DNA of 64,000 nt, taken from Streptomyces sp. M92. GTDB lineage: Bacteria; Actinomycetota; Actinomycetes; Streptomycetales; Streptomycetaceae. A model generated the notes under the pieces. That model did not search any database, had not been told where the DNA came from, and worked only from the letters and a program-made list of their open reading frames with translations. Position 1 is the stretch's first letter, and every line of letters begins with the position of its first letter. The DNA is taken from assembly GCF_028473745.1 (NCBI RefSeq), contig NZ_CP101137.1, positions 6,696,001 to 6,760,000 of the forward strand, written 5' to 3'. Positions 40,148 to 48,652 of this stretch are shown here, piece after piece. The position numbers and the translations under genes are program-made.

Positions 40148-41026
40148 ATGCCGGAATCCACACGTCGGCAGTCACCGTTCGCGCCGCCCGCCACTACCCC
40201 GCACGGCGTTTCCCGCGCGGCGCTGTGGACGGCCGCCGCACACGCGGCGGAGAACCTCCGGCCCGCGCCGCTCGTCCGCGACCCGTGGGCCGCCGACTTC
40301 CTCCACGCCGCCGGGTTCGACGGAGGCCCGCCCGGTGACGGACCGATGCAGCGCCTGCTGCCCGACTACCAGGTGGTACGCACCCGCTTCTTCGACGACT
40401 ACCTTCTCGCCGCGGCCCGTTCGGGCTGCCGCCAGGTCGTGCTGCTCGGCGCCGGGCTGGACACCCGTGCCTTCCGGCTCGACTGGCCGACCGGGGTGCA
40501 CGTCTTCGAGGTGGAGGACGCGGCCGTAGGGGCCTTCAAGAAGTACGTACTGGACTGCAGCCGGCTCTCCTGCGGACGCCGCACCTTCGTCGAAGCCGAC
40601 GGCACAGCACCCTGGAGGGAGGAACTCGGGGCGGCGGGATTCGATCCAGGCAGGCCCACCGCATGGCTCTGGGAAGCACCCCTGTACTTCCTTCGGCCCT
40701 CGGAGGTGGAGGCCGTCGTCGCCGCGATGACCGAACTCTCCGCGTCCGGCAGCATGTTCGGCGCCGAGTGCGTGAACTCCGCCACCACGTCCTCCCCGTT
40801 CGTCGCGCCGTTCATGGACGCCCTGTCGACGATCGGACTGGCCTGGAACTGGCAGATTGCCGAGCCGCAGCGCTGGTGGGCGGAGCACGGCTGGGACGCG
40901 GAGGCCGCCGACCTGTACACGCTGCCGTACGCGGTCGAGCGCCTCTCCCCGTATCTGCCGCTGGTCGGCACGACCGCCGCGGAGTGCGTCTTCCTCACCA
41001 CCGGAACGCTGCGCGGCACTTGCTGA
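40148..41026 (+). CDS. SAM-dependent methyltransferase (LCMT/TIGR00027-like)
   Basis: A 292-residue methyltransferase of the leucine carboxyl methyltransferase/PPM fold. The diagnostic R-x-x-F-x-D element is VVRTRFFDDYLL, motif I is VVLLGAGLDTRAFRL, the acidic residue is in VFEVEDAAVG, and the post-motif WLWEAPLYFLRPSEV is typical. Family members O-methylate carboxylates and hydroxyl groups in actinobacterial secondary metabolism. Last gene of the middle block; AAGGAGA precedes the ATG, and a 20-bp hairpin terminator follows 6 bp after the stop. Confidence 0.87.
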   Translation: MPESTRRQSPFAPPATTPHGVSRAALWTAAAHAAENLRPAPLVRDPWAADFLHAAGFDGGPPGDGPMQRLLPDYQVVRTRFFDDYLLAAARSGCRQVVLLGAGLDTRAFRLDWPTGVHVFEVEDAAVGAFKKYVLDCSRLSCGRRTFVEADGTAPWREELGAAGFDPGRPTAWLWEAPLYFLRPSEVEAVVAAMTELSASGSMFGAECVNSATTSSPFVAPFMDALSTIGLAWNWQIAEPQRWWAEHGWDAEAADLYTLPYAVERLSPYLPLVGTTAAECVFLTTGTLRGTC

Positions 41027-41031
41027 GACGG

Positions 41032-41076
41032 CACGCGCGGGGCCCCGGACGACGTGCGTCCGGGGCCCCGCGCGTG
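41032..41076. terminator. Perfect 20-bp convergent terminator
   Basis: Arms 41032-41051 and 41057-41076 are perfectly complementary over 20 bp around a 5-nt ACGTG loop. The hairpin lies between the methyltransferase stop (41026) and the acyltransferase stop (41086), ending the middle and right blocks. Confidence 0.93.
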
Positions 41077-41085
41077 GTGCCGTGG

Positions 41086-42327
41086 CTACGGTCGCTCCAG
41101 CTCCGACAGCGCCGCGAGCCACAGGTCGGGGAGTTCGTCCGCGGCCGCCAGGGCCTCGTCGTGAACGACGGTCAGGCACGCGGTGTCGTGCTGGCTCGTC
41201 AGCGTCGTCACACACCGGATGCCTGACGCGACGCCGGCGAAGACGGCCGCGCGACGGGCCGCGACCCCCTGGTGGACCAGGGCCGTGCCGAAGTTCACGC
41301 TGCTCACCGGGCCGGCCACGAACGCCCCGCGGACCAGGCGGGTGCCGACGGTGGCGCCGAGCGTCCGCGGGGCGGTGGACAGCAGCAGGCGCATGGCGTC
41401 GCGCCGCCGGCTCTCCCGCAGCCGGCCCGTGCGGGCGACGACCCGGGCCAGGGCCCGCTGGGGTGACTCCTCGTCGCAGGGCAGCAGGAGCCGGGCGGTG
41501 ACCATGCGGTTGCCCGGGGCGTACTCCTCTCCCGGGGCCCGGACCGACATCGGGATCGACACGGGCAGCGGTGGATGGGCCGAGCCGGTGTCCTTCAGGT
41601 ACCAGGTGCTCACGGCGTGGGACAGAGCCGCGAGGTAGACGTCCGTGACCGTGCCGCCGTGGGCGCGGGCGATGGCGCGCAGCCGGGCCAGCGGGGTGTC
41701 GGCGTGGCAGACGTCGACGCGGCCCGTGGATTCTCCGTCGAACGCGGGTTTCGGGGTGGGCGCGCGGAAGGCGGCCACCACCTCGCCCAGGGCGTCCGCG
41801 AGGCCGCGGGCGGTGGGCCGGGCGGGACGCTGTGGGGCCGGTCCGCCCTCGGGGTGGTCCCCGAGGAGAGCGCGGGCGGTGTAGGCGGCGCCCATGCCGT
41901 CCTGGTAGGTGTGGTCGGTTCGGTAGACCAGGGTGTGGCGGTCCGCCGGACCGTGGACCAGCCACACGTCCCAGGGCGGCAGGTCGTCCGTGCTCATCGG
42001 CCGGGACAGCATCAGGCGGCTGGTCGCCGACCCGTCGGTGTCCTCGGGCAGCCACGCCTCGTGCACATGCCGGTCCACCGCGATCCGGTCCACTCTCCGG
42101 AACTTCCCGCGGTCCCGTGCGATGCGGTAGCGCAACGTCGGGACGTGGTGGGCGCGTTCGGCGACCCGCGCGCGTACGGAGTCCAGGGTGGGGGCACGGC
42201 CTTCGAACCCGAAGGTGAACGCGAGGGGCACGGGGTTGCCGCCCGTCGCCAGGTGGAAGGCGACATCTACGGTTCCCATGGACATGGCCGACGGCAGGCG
42301 GCCGTCCGTACCGAGGTGGGGTCGCAT
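41086..42327 (-). CDS. WS/DGAT-type acyltransferase with altered active-site motif
   Basis: A 413-residue member of the wax ester synthase/acyl-CoA:diacylglycerol acyltransferase (condensation-like) fold. The active-site motif HHxxxDG reads D138-H139-TYQ-D143-G, keeping the catalytic second His and the Asp but replacing the first His. The second-half signature TVTDVYLAALSHAVSTW and a GPVSSVNFGTAL segment in place of the usual S-N-V-P-G-P are present. It would join an acyl donor to an alcohol or amine. Last gene of the right block, 93 bp after the DAO-type oxidase; both belong to the same transcript direction. Confidence 0.82.
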   Translation of the reverse strand: MRPHLGTDGRLPSAMSMGTVDVAFHLATGGNPVPLAFTFGFEGRAPTLDSVRARVAERAHHVPTLRYRIARDRGKFRRVDRIAVDRHVHEAWLPEDTDGSATSRLMLSRPMSTDDLPPWDVWLVHGPADRHTLVYRTDHTYQDGMGAAYTARALLGDHPEGGPAPQRPARPTARGLADALGEVVAAFRAPTPKPAFDGESTGRVDVCHADTPLARLRAIARAHGGTVTDVYLAALSHAVSTWYLKDTGSAHPPLPVSIPMSVRAPGEEYAPGNRMVTARLLLPCDEESPQRALARVVARTGRLRESRRRDAMRLLLSTAPRTLGATVGTRLVRGAFVAGPVSSVNFGTALVHQGVAARRAAVFAGVASGIRCVTTLTSQHDTACLTVVHDEALAAADELPDLWLAALSELERP

Positions 42328-42420
42328 CGTGGAACCTCCTGGTCGGGTCCTGAGGGTGGTCTGTCGGGCTGCGAGGCCGGGTCCGCGGAGCTGGGGTACG
42401 GGCGCGGGCCGCGCCTGCCG

Positions 42421-43743
42421 TCAGCAGGTGTGCCGCGCGATTCGCCCCATCGCGTCCACGTACGCCCGCAGCAGGGGCCCTGCGGGTCCGCGTGCGGGCA
42501 GGCGCGGGGCCCGGGAGCGGTGCCACGGGAGCGGTTCGCCGGGTTCCGGCTCACCCAGCAGGGCCGCGGCCACGTGGGCTCCGTGTGCCACGGACAGGGC
42601 GAGCCCGTGCCCGCAGCAGCCGCCGATGTACCAGACGTCGTCGAAGCCCGGCACCGGCCCCACCACCGGCAGGTCGTCGCCCGTCATGCCGATGCGGCCG
42701 GACCAGCGGTGGGTGACCCGTACCCGGGCGAGGTCCGGATGCAGGGACCGCAGCCACCTCTCCAGCCGGGCCCAGGCACGCTCCCTGACGGCCTGGAGAC
42801 GGGGAGCGCCGATACCCGCCGGGACCGTGGCGGTACCGCCGCCCGCCACCAGGCCCTGGTCCGGGAGCAGCCGGAAGTACGGCGCCAGCGGGACGGCGTC
42901 GACGACGGAGTGTCCGGCGCGCCCGCCCAGGACCTCGTAGGCCGGGGCGCTCAGCGGTTCGGTGGCGACGGCGTACACCTCGAGCGGCAGGACGGTGCCG
43001 ACCGGCAGGTCCAGTGCCTGCGCGGCCGAGTTGACGGCCAGCACCGCCTGACCGGCGTAGAGCCTGCCGTGCGGGAGGACCAGTTCGGGGCCGACCAGGT
43101 CGCCGCGGTGGAGGGCCAGCAGCGGGCTGCGGCCGTAGAATCGCACGCCCTTGTCGGCGCAGGCACGGGCGAGGGCGCAGGTCAGGGCGGCCGGGTCGAG
43201 GGTCGCGGCGGGGCGGTGCAGGAGTGCCGCCCGGTAGGGCACGCCGACCCGGTCGCGGATGCCGGCCGGGGTGAGGACGGGGACGTCCAGACCGAGTTCG
43301 CGGCAGGCGCGGGCCTGGCGGGCGAGTGCCACCAGGCCGGCGGACGACCGCGTGGCCACCAGCTGCTCGCCGGGCCGCAGCCCGCAGGGCACGTCGAGCC
43401 GGGCGCACAGGGCGAGGACGTCCCGCACCGCCCGCTCACTGGCCCGGTGCATCCTGCGCGCCGTCTGCGGGCCGAAGCGGCGCACCGCGCGGTCGACCGC
43501 GGGGCCGGCCCGGGGGCCCAGCAGACCGGTGCCCCGGCCGCTGGCGCCGGCGGCCGGGTGCTCGGCGTCCACCACCGCGATGTCGAGCCCGGGGGCACGC
43601 TCCGCCAGGTGGTAGGCGCAGGACAGCCCGGCCAGGCCGGCCCCGACGACGGCCACGTCCGCGGTGGCCACGCCGTGCAACTGGGGCTGCGACGGCAGTT
43701 CCGCGGGGTCCCAGTACGGCGTTCCGGCCGGGGGCCTGGTCAT
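42421..43743 (-). CDS. DAO-family FAD-dependent amine oxidase
   Basis: A 440-residue flavoenzyme resembling gamma-glutamylputrescine oxidase (PuuB) and other DAO-fold amine oxidases. The FAD site VAVVGAGLAGLSCAYHLAE starts near residue 31, the GASGRGTGLL substrate/FAD element follows, and the C-terminal HRWSGRIGMTGDDLPVVGPV and YIGGCCGHGLALSVAHG are the family's characteristic end. It should oxidise a C-N (possibly N-N) bond with O2 or another acceptor. ATG overlaps the flavin reductase stop by 4 bp (ATGA). Confidence 0.87.
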   Translation of the reverse strand: MTRPPAGTPYWDPAELPSQPQLHGVATADVAVVGAGLAGLSCAYHLAERAPGLDIAVVDAEHPAAGASGRGTGLLGPRAGPAVDRAVRRFGPQTARRMHRASERAVRDVLALCARLDVPCGLRPGEQLVATRSSAGLVALARQARACRELGLDVPVLTPAGIRDRVGVPYRAALLHRPAATLDPAALTCALARACADKGVRFYGRSPLLALHRGDLVGPELVLPHGRLYAGQAVLAVNSAAQALDLPVGTVLPLEVYAVATEPLSAPAYEVLGGRAGHSVVDAVPLAPYFRLLPDQGLVAGGGTATVPAGIGAPRLQAVRERAWARLERWLRSLHPDLARVRVTHRWSGRIGMTGDDLPVVGPVPGFDDVWYIGGCCGHGLALSVAHGAHVAAALLGEPEPGEPLPWHRSRAPRLPARGPAGPLLRAYVDAMGRIARHTC

Positions 43744-44339
43744 CCGGCGGCGTCCGGCACCGGCTCGGTCAGCGCACCGAACCGGCGGTCGTGCCACAGC
43801 AGCGGGCGTCCGCCGCCCACGTGCACGGCGGCGACCCGGCCGACGACGAGGTGGTGGTCGCCGTAGCGGCGTACGTCCTCGGTCAGGCACACCGACCAGG
43901 CGAGCGCGCCGGCCAGCACGGGGACGCCCAGCACCTGCCGGGTGTCGGTCCCGGCGAACCGCTCCGCCGCGGTCGTGGTGGGGGACGCGAACCGGCCCGC
44001 GAGATCCTGCTGTTCCTCGCGCAGCAGATGCACGGCGAAGGCCCGCCGGCCGCGGACGGCGGCGAGGGTGCGGGAGCCGTCGCGCAGACAGGCCAGCAGC
44101 AGCGGAGGGCGGGCGGAGAGCGAGGTGACGGCGGACACCGTCATGCCCAGCGGTCCGTCCTCGCCGCGGGCGGTCACGACGGTCACGCCGGCGGCCAGCT
44201 TGGCGTACAGGCCGAGACAGCGGGCGGCGCCGGGCCCCGGTTCGTCGTGCAGCGGTTCCTCGCGCGGCGGGTCGGCGACCGGGGGCGGGGCGTCCGCGAC
44301 GGCCGCCCGGTCAGTCAAGAGCCGTAGCCGCGCGCTCAT
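43740..44339 (-). CDS. Flavin reductase (two-component monooxygenase reductase)
   Basis: A 199-residue FMN/FAD reductase of the Flavin_Reduct (HpaC/VlmR-like) family. The core is LYAKLAAGVTVVTARGEDGP, GMTVSAVTSLSARPPLLLAC, the RRAFAVHLLREEQQDLAGRFA helix and a terminal HHLVVGRVAAV strand with the D-H-H motif. It would provide free reduced flavin for a monooxygenase. Two encoded partners need this: the ACAD-fold flavoprotein and the halogenase-like enzyme. The first ~40 residues are an Ala/Pro-rich leader overlapping the 3' end of the SRPBCC gene by 29 bp, so a shorter protein is possible. Confidence 0.88.
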   Translation of the reverse strand: MSARLRLLTDRAAVADAPPPVADPPREEPLHDEPGPGAARCLGLYAKLAAGVTVVTARGEDGPLGMTVSAVTSLSARPPLLLACLRDGSRTLAAVRGRRAFAVHLLREEQQDLAGRFASPTTTAAERFAGTDTRQVLGVPVLAGALAWSVCLTEDVRRYGDHHLVVGRVAAVHVGGGRPLLWHDRRFGALTEPVPDAAG

Positions 44340-44778
44340 CGATCACCTCCGCGCCCGCCAGGCCCCGCAGCACGCGGGCGATGTTGGTCCGCAGGGTCGA
44401 CTCGGCCACCGGGTCGAGGATCTCGGCCATGGAAGGGATGCCGAGGTCGAAGGCCGCGGTGTAGACGACGAGCGTGCCGCCGTCCCTCGCTTCGCAGCGC
44501 CAGCTCCCCTCGAAGGCCTGGAAGTCGCCGCTGACCTGTTCGAAGGCGATGGAGTACGTCTCGGGCGAGTAGGTGTCGCGTTCCCGCCACCGCATCAGGC
44601 CGCCCCGGAACTCGACGGTCCAGTCCGAGAGCGTGGAGCCGTCGGGCAGCGGAGGCTCGACGTGCACCTCGCGGAAGGTGTCGCTGTACTCGGGGTAGCG
44701 GCGGAAGTCGCTGATGCGGCCGTAGACGTCGGCGGGTGCCAGTCCGTCGGCGAGGGCGTGCAGGACCACGTGGCGCAT
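44311..44778 (-). CDS. SRPBCC (START/polyketide cyclase-like) protein
   Basis: A 155-residue SRPBCC-fold protein. It has the VYGRISDFRRYPEYSDTFRE helix-turn common to COQ10/cyclase-type members, a central VEFRGGLMRWRERDTYSPET strand region and a C-terminal helix (LDPVAESTLRTNIARVLRGL) closing a hydrophobic pocket. Members bind or cyclise lipophilic molecules. In this cluster it could shield or fold an intermediate. It lies 81 bp after the aminotransferase gene and overlaps the flavin reductase gene by 29 bp. Confidence 0.8.
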   Translation of the reverse strand: MRHVVLHALADGLAPADVYGRISDFRRYPEYSDTFREVHVEPPLPDGSTLSDWTVEFRGGLMRWRERDTYSPETYSIAFEQVSGDFQAFEGSWRCEARDGGTLVVYTAAFDLGIPSMAEILDPVAESTLRTNIARVLRGLAGAEVIDERAATALD

Positions 44779-44859
44779 GGGTCGTTCGGTTCCTTCCGGG
44801 AGGGTTTCCGGACGCTGGTGTCCGGAGCTGGTGGCTGGCGTCGGCGTCAGGAGCCGGTG

Positions 44860-46275
44860 TCAGCTGGTCAAACGGTCGGCCGTGCTGCGCAGGGCCGCGC
44901 CGAGGGTGGTGAGGAACAAATCGAGCGCGGAGTCCTCGACCACGGCCGGCGGGGTCAGCCGCAGCACCCGCGTGGAGTTGAGGGAGTTGTTGACGAGCAC
45001 ACCGCGGGAGATCAGTTCCAGCAGGAGTTCACCGACCGCCTGTTCTTCGGCGAACTCGATGCCCATCAGCAGACCCCGGCCGCGCACTTCGCGGACCAGT
45101 CCGCCCTCGTACGGCGCGCACACGTCCCGTACGGCGGTGAGGATGCGCGGGCCGAGCGCGGCGGCCCGGGCAACGGTGTCCTCCTCCTCCATCGCCCGTA
45201 CGGTGGCGAGGGCGGCGGCGCAGGCGATCGGCGAGGCGCCGAAGGTGGAGGTGTGCAGGTAGGGGTCGCGGCTGAAGGGGGCGTAGGCCTCCGCGGTGGC
45301 GACCATCGCGGCGACCGGTACGACACCGCCGCTGAGCCCCTTGCCGACGAGCAGCACGTCCGGACGCACGTCCTCGGCGTCGACGCCCCACCAGGTGCCC
45401 AGCCGTCCCATGCCGGTCTGGACCTCGTCGACGACCAGCAGGGCGCCGTACTCCCGGCACAGCGCCCGCACCTGGCTGAGGTAGCCGTGGCGGGGGATGC
45501 GTACGCCGCCCTCGCCCTGGACGGGTTCGACGATGACGCAGGCCCGGTCACGGCGGGCGGCCAGCGCCTGTTCGAGGTCGGCCGGGTCGTCGTAGGCCAC
45601 CTGGGTGACGTCCGGGAGCAGGGGCTGGAAGGGCGTCTGGTACGTGGCGTTGGCGGTGACGCTCAGCGCGCCGAGGGTCTTGCCGTGGAAGCCGCTGCGG
45701 GTGGTGATCACCGAGGTGAGTCCGTGGGCGCGGGCCAGTTTCAGGGCCGCCTCGGTGGCCTCGGCGCCGGAGTTGACGAAGTGGACGTAGTCGAGGCCGG
45801 GCGGGGTGTGGGCGGCCAGCGCCTGGGCGGCCCGGGCGGCGACGGGTTCGAGGAAGACGCGGCTGGCCAGCGGGTGGGTGTCGATCTGCCGGTGCACCGC
45901 CTCCACGACGGCCGGGTGGCGGTGGCCCATGATGAAGACGCCGTAGCCGCCGAAGTCCAGGAAGCGGCGGCCGTCGTCGGCGTGGATCCAGGTCCCCTCG
46001 GAGCGGACCTCGGCCATGCCGCCCATGACGCGGCCCATCACGGCACGGCCGGAGCCGATGTGCTTCAGGTAGAGGTCCACGACGTCGGTCCGGTCGGCCG
46101 GCGCGGCGGTCCCGGCGCCGGGAGTGGAGGGCTCGGAGGACGGAGCGGGGGGCTCGGGGGACGGGGCGGAGGACGCCGTGGCGGTTACGGAGCGCGGCCC
46201 GGCAGTCCCGGAGGTCGAGGCGGGGGACCCGGAGGTCGGCCCGGTGGTCCCGGTGGACGGGGGTGACACGGTCAT
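44860..46275 (-). CDS. Class III PLP-dependent aminotransferase
   Basis: A 471-residue aminotransferase of the ornithine/putrescine type. Residues 1 to about 55 are a Ser/Thr/Pro-rich leader; the catalytic part has FGGYGVFIMGHRHP, the PLP-phosphate region VNSGAEATEAALKLARAH, SGFHGKTLGALSVT, VDEVQTGMGRLGTWWG and the Schiff-base lysine in LLVGKGLSGGVVP. Its position one overlap away from a reductase gene (ATGA) suggests that the two act in sequence: acyl thioester to aldehyde to primary amine, as in tambjamine-type systems. Confidence 0.9.
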   Translation of the reverse strand: MTVSPPSTGTTGPTSGSPASTSGTAGPRSVTATASSAPSPEPPAPSSEPSTPGAGTAAPADRTDVVDLYLKHIGSGRAVMGRVMGGMAEVRSEGTWIHADDGRRFLDFGGYGVFIMGHRHPAVVEAVHRQIDTHPLASRVFLEPVAARAAQALAAHTPPGLDYVHFVNSGAEATEAALKLARAHGLTSVITTRSGFHGKTLGALSVTANATYQTPFQPLLPDVTQVAYDDPADLEQALAARRDRACVIVEPVQGEGGVRIPRHGYLSQVRALCREYGALLVVDEVQTGMGRLGTWWGVDAEDVRPDVLLVGKGLSGGVVPVAAMVATAEAYAPFSRDPYLHTSTFGASPIACAAALATVRAMEEEDTVARAAALGPRILTAVRDVCAPYEGGLVREVRGRGLLMGIEFAEEQAVGELLLELISRGVLVNNSLNSTRVLRLTPPAVVEDSALDLFLTTLGAALRSTADRLTS

Positions 46276-47393
46276 GACGCCACCTCCATGGGGGCGGTCG
46301 CGGCGGATCGTTTCGGGCTGAGCAGGCCGGCCCTCTTGCCGACCCAGCACTCCGCGTTGCGTACGAGGGCGGCCCGGATGTCGGTCCGGGTCAGGCGGGT
46401 GCCGCAGTCGGGTTCACCGAGGGAGGTGTCGAACGGCAGCTCCCGCTGGAACACCAGCAGCAGTTCCGCGTTGTACGCCAGCCACCGCCTCAGGGACGCG
46501 GGCAGCGAGGTGCCCTCCAGCATGGGCAGGAGCAGCCGGTGCACGGCATCGACGGGGATGAGCCGGGGCCGCTGGGGCCGGGGCAGGCCGTGGCGTACGG
46601 CGACGTCCGCGCAGACGTCGGTGAACTCCCGCAGGCCGATGGCCTCCTTGCCGGCCGTCAGCCAGTACTCGCCGTCGGCCACACCGCCCCGGACCAGGTC
46701 GCCGATGGCCCGCGAGACGTAGTCCTGGGGCACCATGTCGATCCGGGTCTCGGGCGCTCCGGGCAGCACCGGGGCCTGCCCCAGGACCATCGAGCCGATC
46801 GTCCTGGTCAGCCCCTGCTGACCGGCGATCCGGCCGCTGACGGAGTCACCCATGACGACCGAGGGCCGGACGATGGCGCCGGGCACGCCCGCCTCGCGTG
46901 TCATCTGTTCGGCCCTGGCCTTGGAGTCGAGGTAGGCGGCCGCACCCGGGAAGCGCCGGCGGTCCTCCTCGGAGAGGGTGTTGGCCACGAACGCGGTACT
47001 CACCAGGTACAGCGGGGCGTCGGCCCGGGCCGCCAGGTCGAGCATGCTGTCGGCCCCGCGCAGGTTGGTGCGCGTGATGTCCTGTGGCGGGGTACGCCAG
47101 TTGGTCTCGGCGGCGCAGTGCAGCACCACGTCCACCTCAAGGGCCAGTTCGTGCCAGGCCAGTGGGCTCAGGCCGAGCCGGGGAGCGACCAGGTCGCCCT
47201 GGATCTCGCGCACCCGCGGATCGCGCAACGGTGTGTCGCGGCGCAGGCACAGCAGGTCGAAGTCGGGTGACAGCTCGTCGATCAGGGCACGTCCGAGCAC
47301 TCCGGAACCGCCGGTGAGCAGCAGGCAGGGGCGGTCGCGCCGTCCCGTACGGCCGACGGGCAGGAGGGCGAGACGCTGGTTGTCTGACGGCAT
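46272..47393 (-). CDS. NAD(P)-dependent thioester/acyl reductase-like (extended SDR)
   Basis: A 373-residue extended SDR of the NAD_binding_4 type (thioester or fatty-acyl reductase-like). The nucleotide-binding glycines are in LLLTGGSGVLGRALIDEL, the catalytic Ser in YLVSTAFVAN and the Tyr/Lys pair in AAYLDSKARAEQM, followed by AIVRPSVVMGDSVSGRI. It is the second such reductase in the region; this one is coupled by a 4-bp overlap to the aminotransferase. It probably makes the aldehyde for transamination. Confidence 0.85.
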   Translation of the reverse strand: MPSDNQRLALLPVGRTGRRDRPCLLLTGGSGVLGRALIDELSPDFDLLCLRRDTPLRDPRVREIQGDLVAPRLGLSPLAWHELALEVDVVLHCAAETNWRTPPQDITRTNLRGADSMLDLAARADAPLYLVSTAFVANTLSEEDRRRFPGAAAYLDSKARAEQMTREAGVPGAIVRPSVVMGDSVSGRIAGQQGLTRTIGSMVLGQAPVLPGAPETRIDMVPQDYVSRAIGDLVRGGVADGEYWLTAGKEAIGLREFTDVCADVAVRHGLPRPQRPRLIPVDAVHRLLLPMLEGTSLPASLRRWLAYNAELLLVFQRELPFDTSLGEPDCGTRLTRTDIRAALVRNAECWVGKRAGLLSPKRSAATAPMEVAS

Positions 47394-47446
47394 GGGGGGT
47401 GTGTTCTCCCAACGAGTCTCGGCACCGATGGGCGGTGGGGGCGCGG

Positions 47447-48580
47447 TCAGGCGATGGCGAGTGGCCGGTCGGCCAGGTACGCGGAGAACGGCGCGGTCAT
47501 CCGGGAGCGCGACGGCGGGTGCAGGGAGAGCCCGTTGGCGCAGGCGGCCAGGTGGCCCACCTCGTCGGACGTCATGAAGTTGAGGCCGCCGAGGAGTTCG
47601 ACCGCGCGCGGGACGACCCGGGCGATGGCGTCCTGGACGCCGTAGCGCACGTACAACGCCTGTGCGAGCGCCGACTCGTCGAGGTCACCGGCGTCGATAC
47701 GCCGGGCGACGGCCTCGGCGGTGGCCATGGCGGCCTCGGTCTCGACGAAGAGGCGTACGCGCTCGTGCTCGGGGATGCGGTCGTTCAGCAGCACCCGCTC
47801 CACCAGCGCGCTCGCGGCGCCGAGGTAGCTGCCCGTCATCAGCGTCTGGAACCAGATCAGACCGGCCGTCTGAAGTTCGTCGAGCTGTTCACCGGAGGAC
47901 GTCGCGGTGCGCAACAGGAGTTCCGGCGGTACGAGGACGTCGGTGAGCGTGACCTGTTCGCTCTCGGCCCCGGCGAGGAAGGCGCTGGACCAGAAGCCGC
48001 TGACGCTCATCCCCTCGCTCTCCGCGGGCACGAGGGCCACGGCGAGTTCGTCGCCCTGCCCGTCCTCGCGCGGGATCATCACGCTGGCGGTGAGCACGTC
48101 CATGGAGTGGGCCAGGCTGCACGGCCGTTTGACGCCGTTGATCCGGACGCCGTCCGCGGTCACCGTGGCGGTCATCGACGGATCGAGGATGCCCGCGCCG
48201 CTGCGGCCCTCGGCGAAGCCGGAGGCGATCACGCGGTTGGACGAGGCCACGCCCTCGATCAGCATCCACTCCAAGCCGTCGCCTAGGCCGCCGATCCCGA
48301 CAAGCGTGGCCATGGAGAAGTGGTGCATGGTGGTGGCCACGGCCAGGGACGGCGAGCGGCTGCCGATGGCCCGCTGCACGCGCAGGGCATCGAGCGCGGT
48401 GGCGCCCCGGCCCCGGTGGGACTCGGGGACGAGCAGTCCTGGACCGCCGCTGTCCCGGAAGTGCCGGATGCCCGGGCTGCCCGGCCGCTCCAGTTCCATC
48501 AGCGGGGCCTCGCGCAGGGCGGGGTCCAGTTCGGGCAGCAGCTTCGCGAGGGTGGCGCGTTCACGCTCTAGGAATCTCAT
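47447..48580 (-). CDS. Acyl-CoA dehydrogenase-fold flavoprotein, possible amine N-hydroxylase
   Basis: A 377-residue protein of the ACAD superfamily with the usual order: N-terminal helices, middle strand domain (VRINGVKRPCSLAHSMDVLT) and C-terminal four-helix bundle. ACAD-fold members also include two-component flavin monooxygenases such as the isobutylamine N-hydroxylase VlmH and nitrososynthases, which use flavin from a reductase. I see no clear catalytic glutamate of true dehydrogenases. With an aminotransferase and a flavin reductase in the same operon, N-hydroxylation of an alkylamine is an attractive but unproven role. GGAGGA eleven bases before the ATG at 48580 fixes the start. Confidence 0.8.
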   Translation of the reverse strand: MRFLERERATLAKLLPELDPALREAPLMELERPGSPGIRHFRDSGGPGLLVPESHRGRGATALDALRVQRAIGSRSPSLAVATTMHHFSMATLVGIGGLGDGLEWMLIEGVASSNRVIASGFAEGRSGAGILDPSMTATVTADGVRINGVKRPCSLAHSMDVLTASVMIPREDGQGDELAVALVPAESEGMSVSGFWSSAFLAGAESEQVTLTDVLVPPELLLRTATSSGEQLDELQTAGLIWFQTLMTGSYLGAASALVERVLLNDRIPEHERVRLFVETEAAMATAEAVARRIDAGDLDESALAQALYVRYGVQDAIARVVPRAVELLGGLNFMTSDEVGHLAACANGLSLHPPSRSRMTAPFSAYLADRPLAIA

Positions 48581-48652
48581 GGGCGTGCGGTCCTCCAGGG
48601 TGGGATCAATACGGAATCGGCGCGGCACTCGCGCGGCCGTGGCCGAGGTGGC

